Positions 1 to 32,991 of a DNA stretch of 64,000 nucleotides are shown here, piece by piece; position 1 is the stretch's first letter; the number at the start of each line of letters is the position of its first letter. Both the position numbers and the translations under genes were made by a program. The DNA comes from Berghia stephanieae. Lineage: Eukaryota; Mollusca; Gastropoda; Nudibranchia; Aeolidiidae. The stretch lies in contig CM067444.1 in assembly GCA_034508935.3 (NCBI GenBank), positions 19,480,201 to 19,544,200 of the forward strand, given 5' to 3'. Under the pieces are notes generated by a model. The model was given only the letters and a program-made list of their open reading frames with translations, was not told the origin of the DNA and searched no databases.

Positions 1-237
1 TATTAATCCGTATTGATTTAACCTAAGTCATTGGCAAGCAGGCCACCACATCTATGTTCATCAATACTGTTATCAGGACCTTTGATCAATGATGAGATGG
101 CTTGTCGTTGTTTTTGTCGTTGTTGTTGTTGTCGTAGGTGTCATTGTTGTTTTTGTTGTTTGGATTTTACTATCTGTTGTAACATTGTGGCTTTTGTGAC
201 CGTTTTCGTATCATGGTTAAACTGATTGTTATACCAA

Positions 238-468
238 TATATCAATATCAATATCAATCAATCAATAAATCAATCAATAAATGTATCAATGAATAGATAA
301 ATAAATAAATAATAAAAAATAGATTTATAAATATTGAATAGATCAACAAATAAATAATGAATAGATAAAAAAATAAATATGGAAATAGATAAATAAATAA
401 ATAATAAATAGATAAAAAAAATAAATATGTAAATAGATGGATAAATAAATCAATCAATCAATCAATTC
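238..468. repeat. TAAA/CAAT-rich simple repeat
   Basis: Degenerate tandem array of short units such as AATAAATA and CAATCAAT. Long open frames on the minus strand here only read through the repeat. No coding signal was found in the first 700 bases. Confidence 0.8.
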
Positions 469-724
469 CTTGTTCTTTTTAGAACTTCTCTACGTATTTA
501 TCAGCCTTTCCAAGTGTAGTGAGGGTTATTCCAAGGAGTTTTTTATTTGACGTGTTTACACTTTTGTTTGTTTTGGTTTTTGTTTATATTGTGCTGCTTC
601 TAATACAATATTATGGACCACCGCCTCTAACTGGTGTTATGTCGGGAGCGAACCGGGTGCTGAAAAATTTGATAATAAATTTGAGATGCATTTATTGTAA
701 ACAATGAATGCAGTTTAGTTTATA

Positions 725-1038
725 CTTGAGTATTTATACAGCGCGATATCCACTAAAATGCTCAAATCGCTTTACGAAGGGTCCCTAACCAACAGCAACA
801 CTTCACATTATGTAGGACGAGCCATTGTGACGCCTGTCAGGCGATATTACAAATTTTCTTACAGTGACATCGCTGTTAATGGAAAGGTACTCATTTTACA
901 CTTGACTACGGTGAGAGAATGTGATTCAAGAGACCTTTCCAAGGACTCAACCGTGCGCCGCTAAGAGCGGGATTCGAATCCTGGACCTTCCTGTCCGAAG
1001 ACGAGTGTCATACCACAAGACCACATAGTAGCTGCACA
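725..1038 (-). mobile_element. tRNA-derived SINE, family A, copy 1
   Basis: Full-length copy with the tRNA-like head at the right. Head to tail (minus strand), it has a box A-like block around TGTGGTCTAGTGGTATGACA (consensus), a box B-like GGTTCGAGCC, a body, and the family tail GATATTGCGCTATATAAA. The family occurs about 14 times in the window in both orientations. Confidence 0.85.
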
Positions 1039-1532
1039 CAAATATTTTTAAAAAAGTTGTACTTCTAATAGCTTAAAATTTAACAGTTTAATCCGACATA
1101 ACACCGTATTGAGGCAGTGTCACTACCGTTAAAGTGCCGTACTGTGAAGAAAGAATATGCGTTTATAAAATGTTGGCCAGATATTTCGTCCCTCAAATAC
1201 CGATCGATTAAAATGACTCTCATCTTGTCAAAATCTCTCAAAACCTGAGACTTCGCGCAAAGTCCTAGGTTTGAGAGTTTTTTTTTGCCAAGTGGAGGGT
1301 GATTTTAATCGATGGATATTTGAAGAACGAGTTTTCTGGCCAACATTTTATAAACGCGTATTCTTTCTTCACAATACGGCACTTTAACGGTAGTGACACT
1401 GCCTCAATATTATGGTGTTATGTCGGATTAAGCATGTTAAATTTTAAGCTATACCGATTAGAAGTACAACTTTTTTTTTTTACTTGGACACTATGTTCGG
1501 CTATCTGGTCTTGTGGTATGACACTCGCCTCC
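995..1532. repeat. ~540-bp imperfect palindrome built around a foldback element
   Basis: The left arm (about 995-1241) and right arm (about 1288-1532) are inverted copies. The core (about 1136-1383) is a foldback element also found at 5828-6060 and, decayed, at 16727-16893; its centre contains CTTCGCG. The flanks outside the core are mirrored too: about 135 bp on each side, including the tRNA-like head of SINE A (1001-1036 inverted at 1494-1532). The symmetry therefore extends past the mobile element into host DNA. Confidence 0.85.
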
Positions 1533-1570
1533 GGTGTTTAAAAAAAAAAAAAATTTTCAGAGTACGGCAG

Positions 1571-1764
1571 TATAGATAGTATGCGCTTGGCTAAGAAGCT
1601 CATAACATTGCCATCCGGAAGTATAACGGACCAACACACAACACTGTGTGTATCCATGAACGTTTATAGTCGGGTTAATACAGTTCAGTGAGCATTACTC
1701 ATAAACGCGGATGGCAAAAAACAATAACAAATACCTGAGTGACGTCATCTGCATACTATCTATA
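1571..1764. mobile_element. 194-bp MITE-like element with 14-bp inverted ends
   Basis: The ends are TATAGATAGTATGC and GCATACTATCTATA, a perfect 14-bp inverted pair with TA at both edges. A second, diverged copy lies at 45481-45672. There is no coding capacity. The superfamily is unassigned; TA edges would suit a Tc1/mariner-type mover. Confidence 0.75.
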
Positions 1765-1804
1765 ATAGCATGAATATATATGACTGTTGCAGTGTAAGTG
1801 TTTA

Positions 1805-2053
1805 CATGGATTTGTGTTGATGTTTTTTGGACCTATCCAACATGGATTTGTGTTGATGTTTTTGGACCTATCCAACATGGATTTGTGTTGATGTTTTTTG
1901 GACCTATCCAACATGGATTTGTGTTGATGTTTTTTGGACCTATCCAACATGGATTTGTGTTGATGTTTTTTGGACCTATCCAACATGGATTTGTGTTGAT
2001 GTTTTTTGGACCTATCCAACATGGATTTGTGTTGATGTTTTTTGGACCTATCC
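1805..2053. repeat. 36-bp minisatellite, about 7 copies
   Basis: Tandem 36-bp units contain GGATTTGTGTTGATG and TTTTGGACCTATCCAA and are nearly identical; one unit is slightly shorter. Because 36 is divisible by 3, both strands stay open and read 12-residue repeats. That is expected from the period and does not indicate a protein. Confidence 0.95.
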
Positions 2054-2228
2054 ATCGTCATTGTCAGCTTTCCAAGGGCGTCATGCATTAATTTGCCTTT
2101 CCTATTTTACTGTTTGCTCTACGTTATTTACACTGATCATAATATTTTCATGCTTTCATTTTTATTGTTCAGTAAATAATGGTATTCAGTCGAAGAAAAA
2201 TGATACACTTGCCTAACACGCATTTAAA

Positions 2229-2407
2229 AATTTGAGCTTGAGCTTTTTATAATGATATAGCGCAATATCCACTAAACATGCTCAAAGCACTTTACAAGAG
2301 GTCCCTGACCAACAACAACATGTAAAACGTAGAACGAGACTTGACGCCTGTTAGGCGATATTACAATTTTTTTTCGATATAGACAACGCTGTTCACGGCC
2401 AGGTAGC
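2229..2407 (-). mobile_element. SINE A, copy 3, head replaced by SINE B
   Basis: The tail and body of SINE A stop abruptly near CGGCCAGGTA. A plus-strand SINE B begins two bases later, so the tRNA-like head is missing at the junction. Confidence 0.75.
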
Positions 2408-2408
2408 T

Positions 2409-2629
2409 AGGGGCAGCGTGGCTCAGCGGTACGGTTTTTGCTTCGTAGCCAAAAGGTAACGCTGCGCTGTGTGGCCTTGAGCAAGTCACCTAGCCCTAGC
2501 TCACTTTGCGGCGCTGCACTGCGGCTGACGCCTGGGTTATTCCAGTCTTCCCTTGGAATAGACCCTAAAGACAAATTTCCCCTTGGGGATGAATAAAGGG
2601 AATTTTATTTTATTTTAAAAAAAAAATAT
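2409..2629 (+). mobile_element. tRNA-derived SINE, family B, copy 1
   Basis: It starts with GGGGCAGCGTGGCTCAGCGG (box A-like), has a unique body with CTTCCCTTGGAATAGACCCT, and ends GAATAAAGGGAATTTTATTT plus an A-rich tract. A second copy at 22847-23060 shares the whole length and keeps a better box B (GAGTTCGATC). Confidence 0.8.
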
Positions 2630-3080
2630 TTTTCATTTCACACCTCATTTTTAATAAGAAAATTTAATGTTACTATTGGTCAGACAATTCAAACTCAGTT
2701 ACGTTTTCCTTCAAGACAGGGATTACCACTGCTGGACAGACTAAGTGTTCAATGTATAAATAAATTTCATGCTTTTGATGTATTACATGTTTAATTTCCC
2801 CCCCGTTATAGAATATTAGAAAGTATGTGCCAGATTGCTGTGTTTTACTAACATTTTGCACATTTTAACCCGCTTTCCTTATTTATTTTCTTCTAATCAC
2901 GCAGGGTTTTCTTCAAGCATTAAGCTCTTGTGCAGTGGGACTTTGTTCAGAATATTCACACAATATGCAACCTTGTTTTGACGCCTCGGGGCGAATGGAT
3001 AGATAAGAATAGACTGGAATCAATGTGTCAATAGTTTACTTTACTCTCTATATTTGGCTGAAATAAATTATCTGAACATA
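2630..3080. other. Upstream/5' region of gene 1
   Basis: No repeat or second gene was recognised. This stretch should hold the promoter and 5'UTR of the gene starting at 3081, but no TATA or initiator element is convincing enough to place. Confidence 0.4.
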
Positions 3081-24460
<21,380 letters not shown>

Positions 24461-24531
24461 ACATGGGACCATCATTATTATTTTGAACTTGTATTGTGAT
24501 TTTTTATTGATCAAATTTTTAGATCATGTTA

Positions 24532-24537
24532 AATAAA
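24532..24537 (+). terminator. Poly(A) signal of gene 1
   Basis: AATAAA 72 bases after the stop codon. Confidence 0.7.
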
Positions 24538-24540
24538 ATA

Positions 24541-24914
24541 TTGGGCCAGAGGAAGTGCACCAGTTACTGTAAGTTGTAACATATTTATTTTTTTTTATAC
24601 AATCAGTTGTTATTTTTTATGCTGTAAAATTGTCATGGCAGGAGTATCGCCATAATCACATGTTATTTGTTATAATTCAATTGCAACTATTTCCATTGTT
24701 GACAGGATGATCTCAACTTTGAAAAAAAAAAAAAAAAAAGGAAAAAAATAATTTTTCAAACAATTTTCCAATAGATCAAATTTTGAGTTTTTTACTTCAT
24801 TAGATTTTTGTTTTCAAACAATTTGCCAATATTATAAATCAAGTAAAGGATTTCTTGCTACATTATGTATCGATTGGGGAATTGTCACAAGATAAAATCA
24901 GTCTCTTTCTCTCT

Positions 24915-24987
<73 letters not shown>

Positions 24988-27505
24988 AACCCTCTCTCTG
25001 TTTGTAAAGGGAGGACAGTAGGCATATAATAAAAACTGCATTCACTGAGATGACGTCAATCAAACATTGCAGTGAACTGTAATAATTTGAATCAACTTTT
25101 GAAGACAATCAGTCAATTGTCTATAACTATAACCCATGAACTCAAGATTTGTAACGATTTTCTTTATAAATTTTGCCAACTTAATGCGTTTTTTTTGTTT
25201 GTTTTTTTTTCTTTTCCATTTATGAACTTATTCTATCAAAATATATTATGGTCAGTAAAAAAAAAAGGCCACAACTGTGAGTTCCTTTAATGACTTAAAT
25301 AATTGCCTTTATCAAGGAAAATATATTGGAAATATAAAGCAATCGCATTTTAACAGGTATGCAAAGTTTTATTGAAATCTACAAAATAATAAATAATAAT
25401 GATTTTTTTTTAAAGCTGCACGAAAAATGAGATATCAAAATGACACATAATTTCGATACAATTGTTTTTCATATTTACTAATTTATGGTTAAAAAAAAAA
25501 ATCCATTAGAAAGACAAGCAACATGGATAACTGTCACAGGCAACTAACAAATGATTATAATTATTCTTGTTTACATTCATGGTCGATATTAACTTAAATG
25601 TATCTTGTTTTAACTCTCTCGAGTTCTTATGAATGGAATATCCAACAAATTTGTTTGATTTTCAATCATGGTGACTCAAGAGAGTTGAGTGGCAAAACAT
25701 CATGTCTTATCTCATTGTGGTCACAACTACTAACTGTAACAATTTTCAGTTTGATTAAGGGCTACATTTTTGCTGATGTTTGTAAAATAAACAATGGATA
25801 GAGTCTTTGACTGTGATGACGAGTTAAATAGGAATTTTGTTAGGAAGGAAATGATGAATGGTGGCTTAACTCATTTCCTTACCTAAACCTGACAGACTAG
25901 GCAATATGGCCAATGATCTGTGCTAGAGTATCAAGCTGGAGACTGATCACTATTTTGGGAACGATGCACTCTAAAAGAAATTAGAAAGGCATTTTCTAAT
26001 GGAAAAAATACCCGATAGCTAACTAGTAAGCTGTCCTGGTAAAACTGAAAAACTGAGCGCAAAATATAAAAATGTGTAATTTTGCATAATTTTATTATTT
26101 TTTCTTTTTTTTTTTCATATTATGAATTGAAGAATTTTATCATTAGGCCAATGAAAATGTAATAACTAGGCTAGATATTTGAAGTTTGTCTTTATTAGGT
26201 TTGTAACGATTGTATCAAAACGTCCAATACAACATTTTGATAAAGTTCAATTCCTTACATTTTTTACCACCTATTATTGAAAGTATGTCCATGGTTGACT
26301 GGGCAGGTCACTCTAGCTGTCTCTTCTATATCCCTTAACCTGTTGTCCTGTCTCTGTCTTTGTGCTGAGAATGGAATTATTTAATTATGCCTAGGTCGTG
26401 ACTAGGGCTTCCTTTGAAGGAGAAACAGATTTTGTTAAACATTTCTTCATTATCCGTTATTTATATTTTTTAAAAATTCATTGTTAGATTAAACTTAATT
26501 AACGTTAGATATTAGTTTATATATTCTTTTACGTCTTTAAGCGTGTCTTTTTTCTTGGGGGTGGGGGGGTGGGGGGTGGGGGGGCTCTGTGTATTCACTT
26601 TGGTTGGACTTCTTATATACCTCAGACATATACAGATAGATTGCACTTGGTTCTTTCCCATTTTTGACTATTCATTATCGTCCATTTACTGGTGTGAAAT
26701 AACTTTAAAGTGTCTCAAGGTCTGTATAATGCCTTGTAACGAACAATATCAATATATCTACACAATTATATCAGAAGCATAATATGGATGTTATTTTTTT
26801 TATACCCCTTCATGATTTTTCTTTTGTTTTCACTCACTCGAGTGTGAATTCACAAATGTTGCAGGAGTTGTGAGATCAATGTGCAAAACGACCTAACTCA
26901 TTTATTTTCATGCAAATGTTGCAAGTTGAAAGAAAAAAAAAGAAAGTAAATTTATTTCCCATTTATTAAAACAATACAAAACAAACGACCTCTCAGCCCT
27001 TGGCCTTTTCAGGGCAGACAAAACGCGCAAAAATAAATAAATAAAAAAACAAAAAACAAACAAACACAAAAAATGGTTCCGGATCTGTCCAATAAGGACA
27101 GCTCTGTTATTTCCTATTGCAGAGCTTGTTTTGTTTCTGCAATATTGGAAGTCGTTTACCACAAAGCGTTCTGCTGAGTGATTATAATTTCCAGAGATAT
27201 GAGTGCTAAATTTTATTGGGCAGTTTCCATTCCAATGATTGACTTAGCAGTTTTATTGTCATTTGATAATCTTAAGTAACTAACTTTAAAGATCATTTTA
27301 AACAATTTCCAAAAGACTTGGCTTTATTTGTATTGAAGAATTTATGAAAATTACACTCATTTTAAAAGCTTATCTGAAAAATCTTTAAAATAAAGACCAA
27401 TAATTTTTGATTTTATAAAATATTTATTCGTACTGATTCAAGTGTCAAGATTTCATCATTATAGTTGTAGCTTTTGTTTGTTCTGTTGTGTGTTAAGACA
27501 ATTAG
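24541..27505. other. Gene-free stretch
   Basis: Holds A/T homopolymers, a (CT)n array at 24903-24987 and a G-rich tract near 26558-26583. A decayed family F relative is possible at about 26280-26440. No exon-like frame with splice sites was found. Confidence 0.5.
24903..24987. repeat. (CT)n microsatellite
   Basis: CT dinucleotides with rare TT interruptions. Confidence 0.97.
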
Positions 27506-27516
27506 AACGATGCACA

Positions 27517-28036
27517 CTGACCTCCCATAGCGGGCAGGGAGGTACATACTGTGTCTTCTATCCCCTTATATCTGTTTTCCAACATGCTTTCTGTCTTTGT
27601 CTTGGAATGAGATTACTTGGTTTTGTCCTGGCTCTGGCCGGAGTCCTAGCTGGGAGGGAAACAGTCAAATGCATAGTTATTGTTTTGGGAGATGATATTT
27701 TTTTCCTTGTAAATCATCTCTCTGTTCTGTATTATTATTTTTATTTTGAATGTATAATGTAAGCATTTGAGTGTATTCCTCTTTGTTGGATTTTGTGCTT
27801 GTGTCTGGATGAGACTTGTAGGTGATTTCAAACTAAGTACATTGGTGGTATGCTCTTGGAATCTACATCTGATCCCTATTTGTTCTCAGTTCCCTTTGTC
27901 TTACTTTTTCTTGGGTGCTTTAATTGTAATTCTAGAACTTTTTACTATCCCATTTTCTTCCTTTTTACTGGCGCTGATATAACCTAAATGTGTTGCAAGC
28001 GCCGTAAAACCCTTAAAAACAAAACAACAAACAAAC
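27517..28036 (+). mobile_element. Family F retroposon, copy 1
   Basis: Bounded by 11-bp direct repeats AACGATGCACA (27506-27516 and 28037-28047). It starts CTGACCTCCCATAGCGGG and ends with a GGCGC...GCGCC stem-loop (TGGCGCTGATATAACC to AAGCGCCGTAAAACCC) and an AAAC tail. No tRNA-like A/B boxes are seen. Slightly 5'-truncated relative to copies 2 and 5. Confidence 0.88.
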
Positions 28037-28169
28037 AACGATGCACAAATGTAATCTATTTGAAGTGTGCCATAATAATAATTTTTAAAAAAATGTTTAC
28101 TCTGATATGTAAACTTGAAGCCACATTTTTACTGTACATTAAACATATTTTTTAGGTTTTCTTTATTCC

Positions 28170-28480
28170 GAGTTTGATGGTGACGGGAATTCCCTTTAGG
28201 GTGGGGTTCTACTCCATGTCCTAGATTAGATTATTTCTTCTACCCCCTATATCGATTATCTTTTCTGTGTACATTGTTGTGGGGTGGGACCATTTTGTTT
28301 TACGTGGGCTCTGCCTTGAACTTTTTGCAGCGTATAGATTTAATTTATCTTTTTGTGGGAAATTATATTTTTTCCTTGTAAATCACCTCTCCATTGTATT
28401 ATATAATATGATGAAGTCTTCAATGTAATATTATGTAGTAGACATTTGATTGTATTCCATTATTTGGAGATCTGTGGCCG
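28170..28480 (+). mobile_element. Family F, decayed relative
   Basis: Keeps the order of blocks (TTCTACCCCCTATATCG, TTTTTTCCTTGTAAATCACC, ATTTGATTGTATTCC) but is strongly diverged. Confidence 0.55.
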
Positions 28481-28564
28481 TGTCAATTTGGGGATTTTAA
28501 ATGGTTTCACAAGACATAATGATAGACTGCTTTTGGATCTAATACTGATCTCTGCTGAGCTCAT

Positions 28565-29125
28565 CCCTCCTGATGTGGGTGGGGGGTTATCTGACCTCCC
28601 ATGGTGGGCAAATAGGTCTCTTACTGTCTTCTATCCCCTGTATCTGTTTTCCCTACCCATGGAGCTCTCTTGTATTTATTCTTGATTGAGATTGCTCTTT
28701 TTTTATCGTGGTCCTGGCGTTGATCCTTAGCTGAGAGGGAAACAGTCATATGTGCGTTGTTCCTTATTTTTTTTTTTGAGAGATGATATTTTTTTTTTTG
28801 GTTGTAAATCATCTCTTTTATGTGCTAGTTATTAGCTTGTAATATATTGTGATTTGTGAGAATTTGAGTCTCCTTCATAGATTCATAGCGGGATCCTTTG
28901 ATTGTGCCTGGATGGGACTTCTACATAAAGCCAAAATTTTGGCTTTACGTAGAAGTCCCATCCAGGCAAATTGATGGATTGTTTATGGAATCCTCTGTTC
29001 CCCATTTGAACCAGTCCCCCTTGTCTTACTTTTATCTTTTGGTACTTTTAACTTCAGATCAACAACTTTCCCCCAATCATATTCTTTTTTTTTTTACTGG
29101 CCCAGAATACCCCTAAAAATAAGTA
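28565..29125 (+). mobile_element. Family F, diverged copy with internal hairpin
   Basis: Blocks TGACCTCCCATGGTGGGCA, CTTGTATTTATTCTTG and TTTTTTTACTGGCCCAGAAT follow the family order. The centre carries the 64-bp inverted repeat at 28905-28968. Confidence 0.7.
28905..28968. repeat. 64-bp near-perfect inverted repeat
   Basis: Two 32-base arms with no spacer and one mismatch. The left arm begins TGCCTGGATGGGACTTC, the centre is CCAAAATTTTGG, and the right arm ends GAAGTCCCATCCAGGCA. Made from a block of family F. Confidence 0.95.
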
Positions 29126-29247
29126 AATAAGTAAATCATCCCCGTTCGACTGCTAGATCTTAGTCTTTTATCTTCACTTGCTCTGAAATGACCTGTGTTG
29201 CAGGGTCTGTAAAAACCATTAAAGCGAACAAATCCAAGTTTACAATA

Positions 29248-29377
<130 letters not shown>

Positions 29378-30515
29378 TATATCCTGATAAATACTGTAAA
29401 CATTTTTTGGATAAGGCGGACATGGCATCTGATTTGATATTGATAAATTAACGCTGCATTTGCCATTTCAACTTCATGTTTTTAAAAAACTCTGAATATA
29501 TATATATTTTTTCTATAAATATTGAATTACTTACTCCGATATATTTTTTATGTTTGATCTCTTGTTGAATTCAGTTACTTATTTCTTTTCCCATTTTTGC
29601 AAAGTATCCAGGTCTTTCTGCAAATTTTAAGAAATTAATTTCAGTGTATATTTTTTATCCATACAAGACTTTCCTCAGATAATCTTAATTTTTAGTTTCT
29701 TTTTGGAGTTTAGCAATGCTCATTACACATAAATAAGGAAGCAATTGTTCCTGAGACACCCCTTATCTTACAGATTTTTCATTTACTTCCCATTGTCAGT
29801 TTAAAAAAAAAATATTCTACCTGAAGCACAGCTAGATTGTCAAACAATTGCACATCCCATAGTTGTGATATTTAGCTGAAAGAGGAATAGTCAAAATATG
29901 TTTTTCTTTTTAAATTAATGAAAGAAATATTTCAATTATCTTGTCATATTTAGTTATGATAGATGGTTTGTTATTATTGATACGTATTTTATTAGCATTT
30001 AGTGTATCTCTCTCTTGGAGGAGGTCGATTCTGTCTCTCTGTATCTGGATGGGATTAAATTCATGGATAAATACTTCACACCATCTAATTATGCTATGTT
30101 TGGATTATTTTCTTTTTGTTCTCCAATTGGCCGGTGGCCTCTACATCGAGTCCAAACTCTTGGTATCTCTTCTGTTCCCTTTTTATATCATTTGTCCTTT
30201 CTTTGAAGCTTTGAGATCTAGTTTTGGAATGAGGCCATTTGGTTCTGCCCATGGTCTCTTGCTATAAGGGAAGGGAACAAGGAACTGGATAAACACTTTC
30301 CCAGAGAGATATTTTGTCTTTGTAAGCCATATCTTTACCGTAGACTTTCATTACTTGGTGGTACTTTTTAAATTTTTGGATATCCAAATTTTAGTCTTCA
30401 ACTTCAATTTTTTTTTTTTTAGCATCCCTTCGTTTTATTTAATGGTCCTGAAATTATCTAAAAATGGCTTACCTTATTTAAAAATAAAGACGAAAATAAT
30501 ATCCTATTTCTTTGA

Positions 30516-31053
30516 CTGGGTGGGGATCCTGACCTCCCATAGCGGGCAGGGAGGTACATACTGTGTCTTCTATCCCCTTATATCTGTTTTCCAACATGCT
30601 TTCTGTCTTTGTCTTGGAATGAGATTACAAGTACTTGGTTTTGTCCTGGCTCTGGCCGGAGTCCTAGCTGGGAGGGAAACAGTCAAATGCATAGTTATTG
30701 TTTTGGGAGATGATATTTTTTTTCCTTGTAAATCATCTCTCTGTTATGTATTATTATTTTTATTTTGAATGTATAATGTAAGCATTTGAGTGTGTTCCTC
30801 TTTGTTGGATTGTGTGCTTGTGTCTGGATGAGACTTGTAGGTGATTTCAAACTAAGTACATTGGTGGTATGCTCTTGGAATCTACAACTGATCCCTATTT
30901 GTTCTCAGTTCCCCTTTGTCTTACTTTTTCTTGGGTGCTTTAATTGTAATTCTAGAACTTTTTACTATCCCATTTTCTTCCTTTTTACTGGCGCTGATAT
31001 AACCTAAATGTGTTGCAAGCGCCGTAAAACCCTTAAAAAACAAACAAAAACAT
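30516..31053 (+). mobile_element. Family F retroposon, copy 2 (full length)
   Basis: Flanked by 10-bp repeats ATTTCTTTGA (30506-30515 and 31054-31063). The 5' end is CTGGGTGGGGATCCTGACC. The body is almost identical to copy 1 three kilobases away, differing by a six-base insertion and a few substitutions. Confidence 0.9.
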
Positions 31054-32168
31054 ATTTCTTTGATCCCTTTGATAGTAGTGAATACAAATTTATAGTCTTT
31101 TGATGATCTCATAATCATTGTTTTAATTGGTGCAGAAATGACTTAAATGTGTAGCAAACACCATGAAACTCAAACATAACGCAGGTAGATTGATTTTGGT
31201 TTGGTTTTTTGTTTCTCATTTTTGTTACTTATTCTCAGAGGCTAAAAACCCAAGAAAGTTACAAGTACTGTTGAATCCTACATTTCGTCTGTCCCATTAT
31301 CCTCAGCATTGATATGACCTAAAATTGCTGCAAGTGCAAGTTCTTTTAAACTTAATTCCAGAAAAGAAAAATAAATGCTTTCTTTTAAAAAAAAGAGAGG
31401 TAAAAATGGAAAAGCTTTAAAAAATGATACTTTGAAATGATTGTTTCATACACAAACCCATTGTCAGTGTCAGTCACAATGTGCAAAGAAATTGGATAAA
31501 CAAAAAAACATCATTTATAGCTTGTATTGATGAGGGGTCTGGACCGAAACAATCATCTTTAAAAACGTTTCATTTTTCCTATTTTATTTTTTGCCTAGTA
31601 TTTCTCATCCAAGTAGGGATCCTAATTGCTCTCGAACTTGCATAATATGATAAAGATTTTGTAATTGGGAATGTTATCGTGCAATTTTACCCCCATCCAC
31701 CTGTTTTAAAAATGTTTATTTTGTTATTAAGGTAATGTAACAAAGAACAGTGCAATAAGTTTTTGTACAATGAACAATGAACCTACACATATTTGATAAG
31801 TTTTGAATTCTTAACTAACATAACTTTCAGAGCATTGAACAGTATTTTGAATTCTCATTCAAGTGAATACTGAAATGAATAGTTGTAATTCACTTTTTTT
31901 TATTTTAAATTCTTGTATTATATGAATTAGGCCATAAGTTGTTAAAGAAACCATTGTATTTTCCATTTAAATAACAGAAAAGCAGCATCAACTATTCAAT
32001 CGAAATAAATATTGTGCTTTTTAATTGTCATACTATTGTTATTTTATTTTTAAAGATGCATTTGTTCCATTGGAATATAAAAGCGACACATTTTTGAAGC
32101 AGGCACTCATGTAAGTGTAAGAAGTTATATAAATGAAATAGTGTCAGACAAAGTAGAAAGAAAAATAC

Positions 32169-32826
32169 CTGGGTGGGGTTACTGACCTCCCATAGTGGGC
32201 AGGGAGGTACTTACCGTGTCTTCTATCCCCCTATAACTGTTTTCCAGCGTACTTTCTTAGTCTTGGAAAGATATTACTTGGTTTTGTCCTGACCCTGACT
32301 TGGAGGGAAACAGTCAAATACTAATACATAGTTATTGTTTTGGGAAATGATATTTTTTTTCCTTGTAAATCATCTCTATGTTTTGTATTATTGTATTTGT
32401 TATTTTGAATGTATAATGTAAGGATTTGAGTGTCTTCCTCTTTGTTGGATCTTGTACTTGTGTCCTGTTGAGACATAGGTGATCTCAAACTAAGTACATA
32501 CATTGGTGGTATCTTCTTGGAAACTACATATGATCCCTATTTGTTCGCAGTTCCCCTTGGTCTTACTTTCTCTTGGGTGCTTTGATTGCAATTCTAGAAC
32601 CTTTTACTATCCTATTATCTTCCTTTTTACTGGCGCTGATATAACCTAAATGTGTTGCAAGCGCCGTAAAACTAAAACCCTTAAAAACTTAAACTCTTAC
32701 TTCCTCTTGGGTGCTTTGATTTCAATTCTAGAACCTTTTACTATCCAATTTTCTTCCTTTTTACTGGCGTTGATATAGCCAAAATGTGTTGAAGCGCCGT
32801 AAAACCCTTAAAAACAAAAACAAAAC
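32169..32826 (+). mobile_element. Family F retroposon, copy 3 with duplicated 3' tail
   Basis: Flanked by 12-bp repeats AAAGAAAAATAC (32157-32168 and 32827-32838). The last ~135 bases, including the GCGCC stem-loop, occur twice (about 32552-32690 and 32691-32826), both within one target-site duplication. Confidence 0.85.
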
Positions 32827-32991
32827 AAAGAAAAATACAAGAAAAAAAAAATCAGCCCGCATCGACTGGGAATGGAATCTGACCTTCGTTTCTGATCAGA
32901 TGCATCACCATTACGTCACAGAGGTTACTGGATAGTCAGGACGATTTCATGACAAATAATTAAAAAAAAAAATAAATTAAGCTTTTATATA

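Noticed and set aside
1756-2091. Two overlapping ~100-residue repeat proteins, or a CRISPR-like array
   Set aside because: The units are contiguous with no unique spacers, and the frames are open only because the period is a multiple of three. It is a minisatellite.
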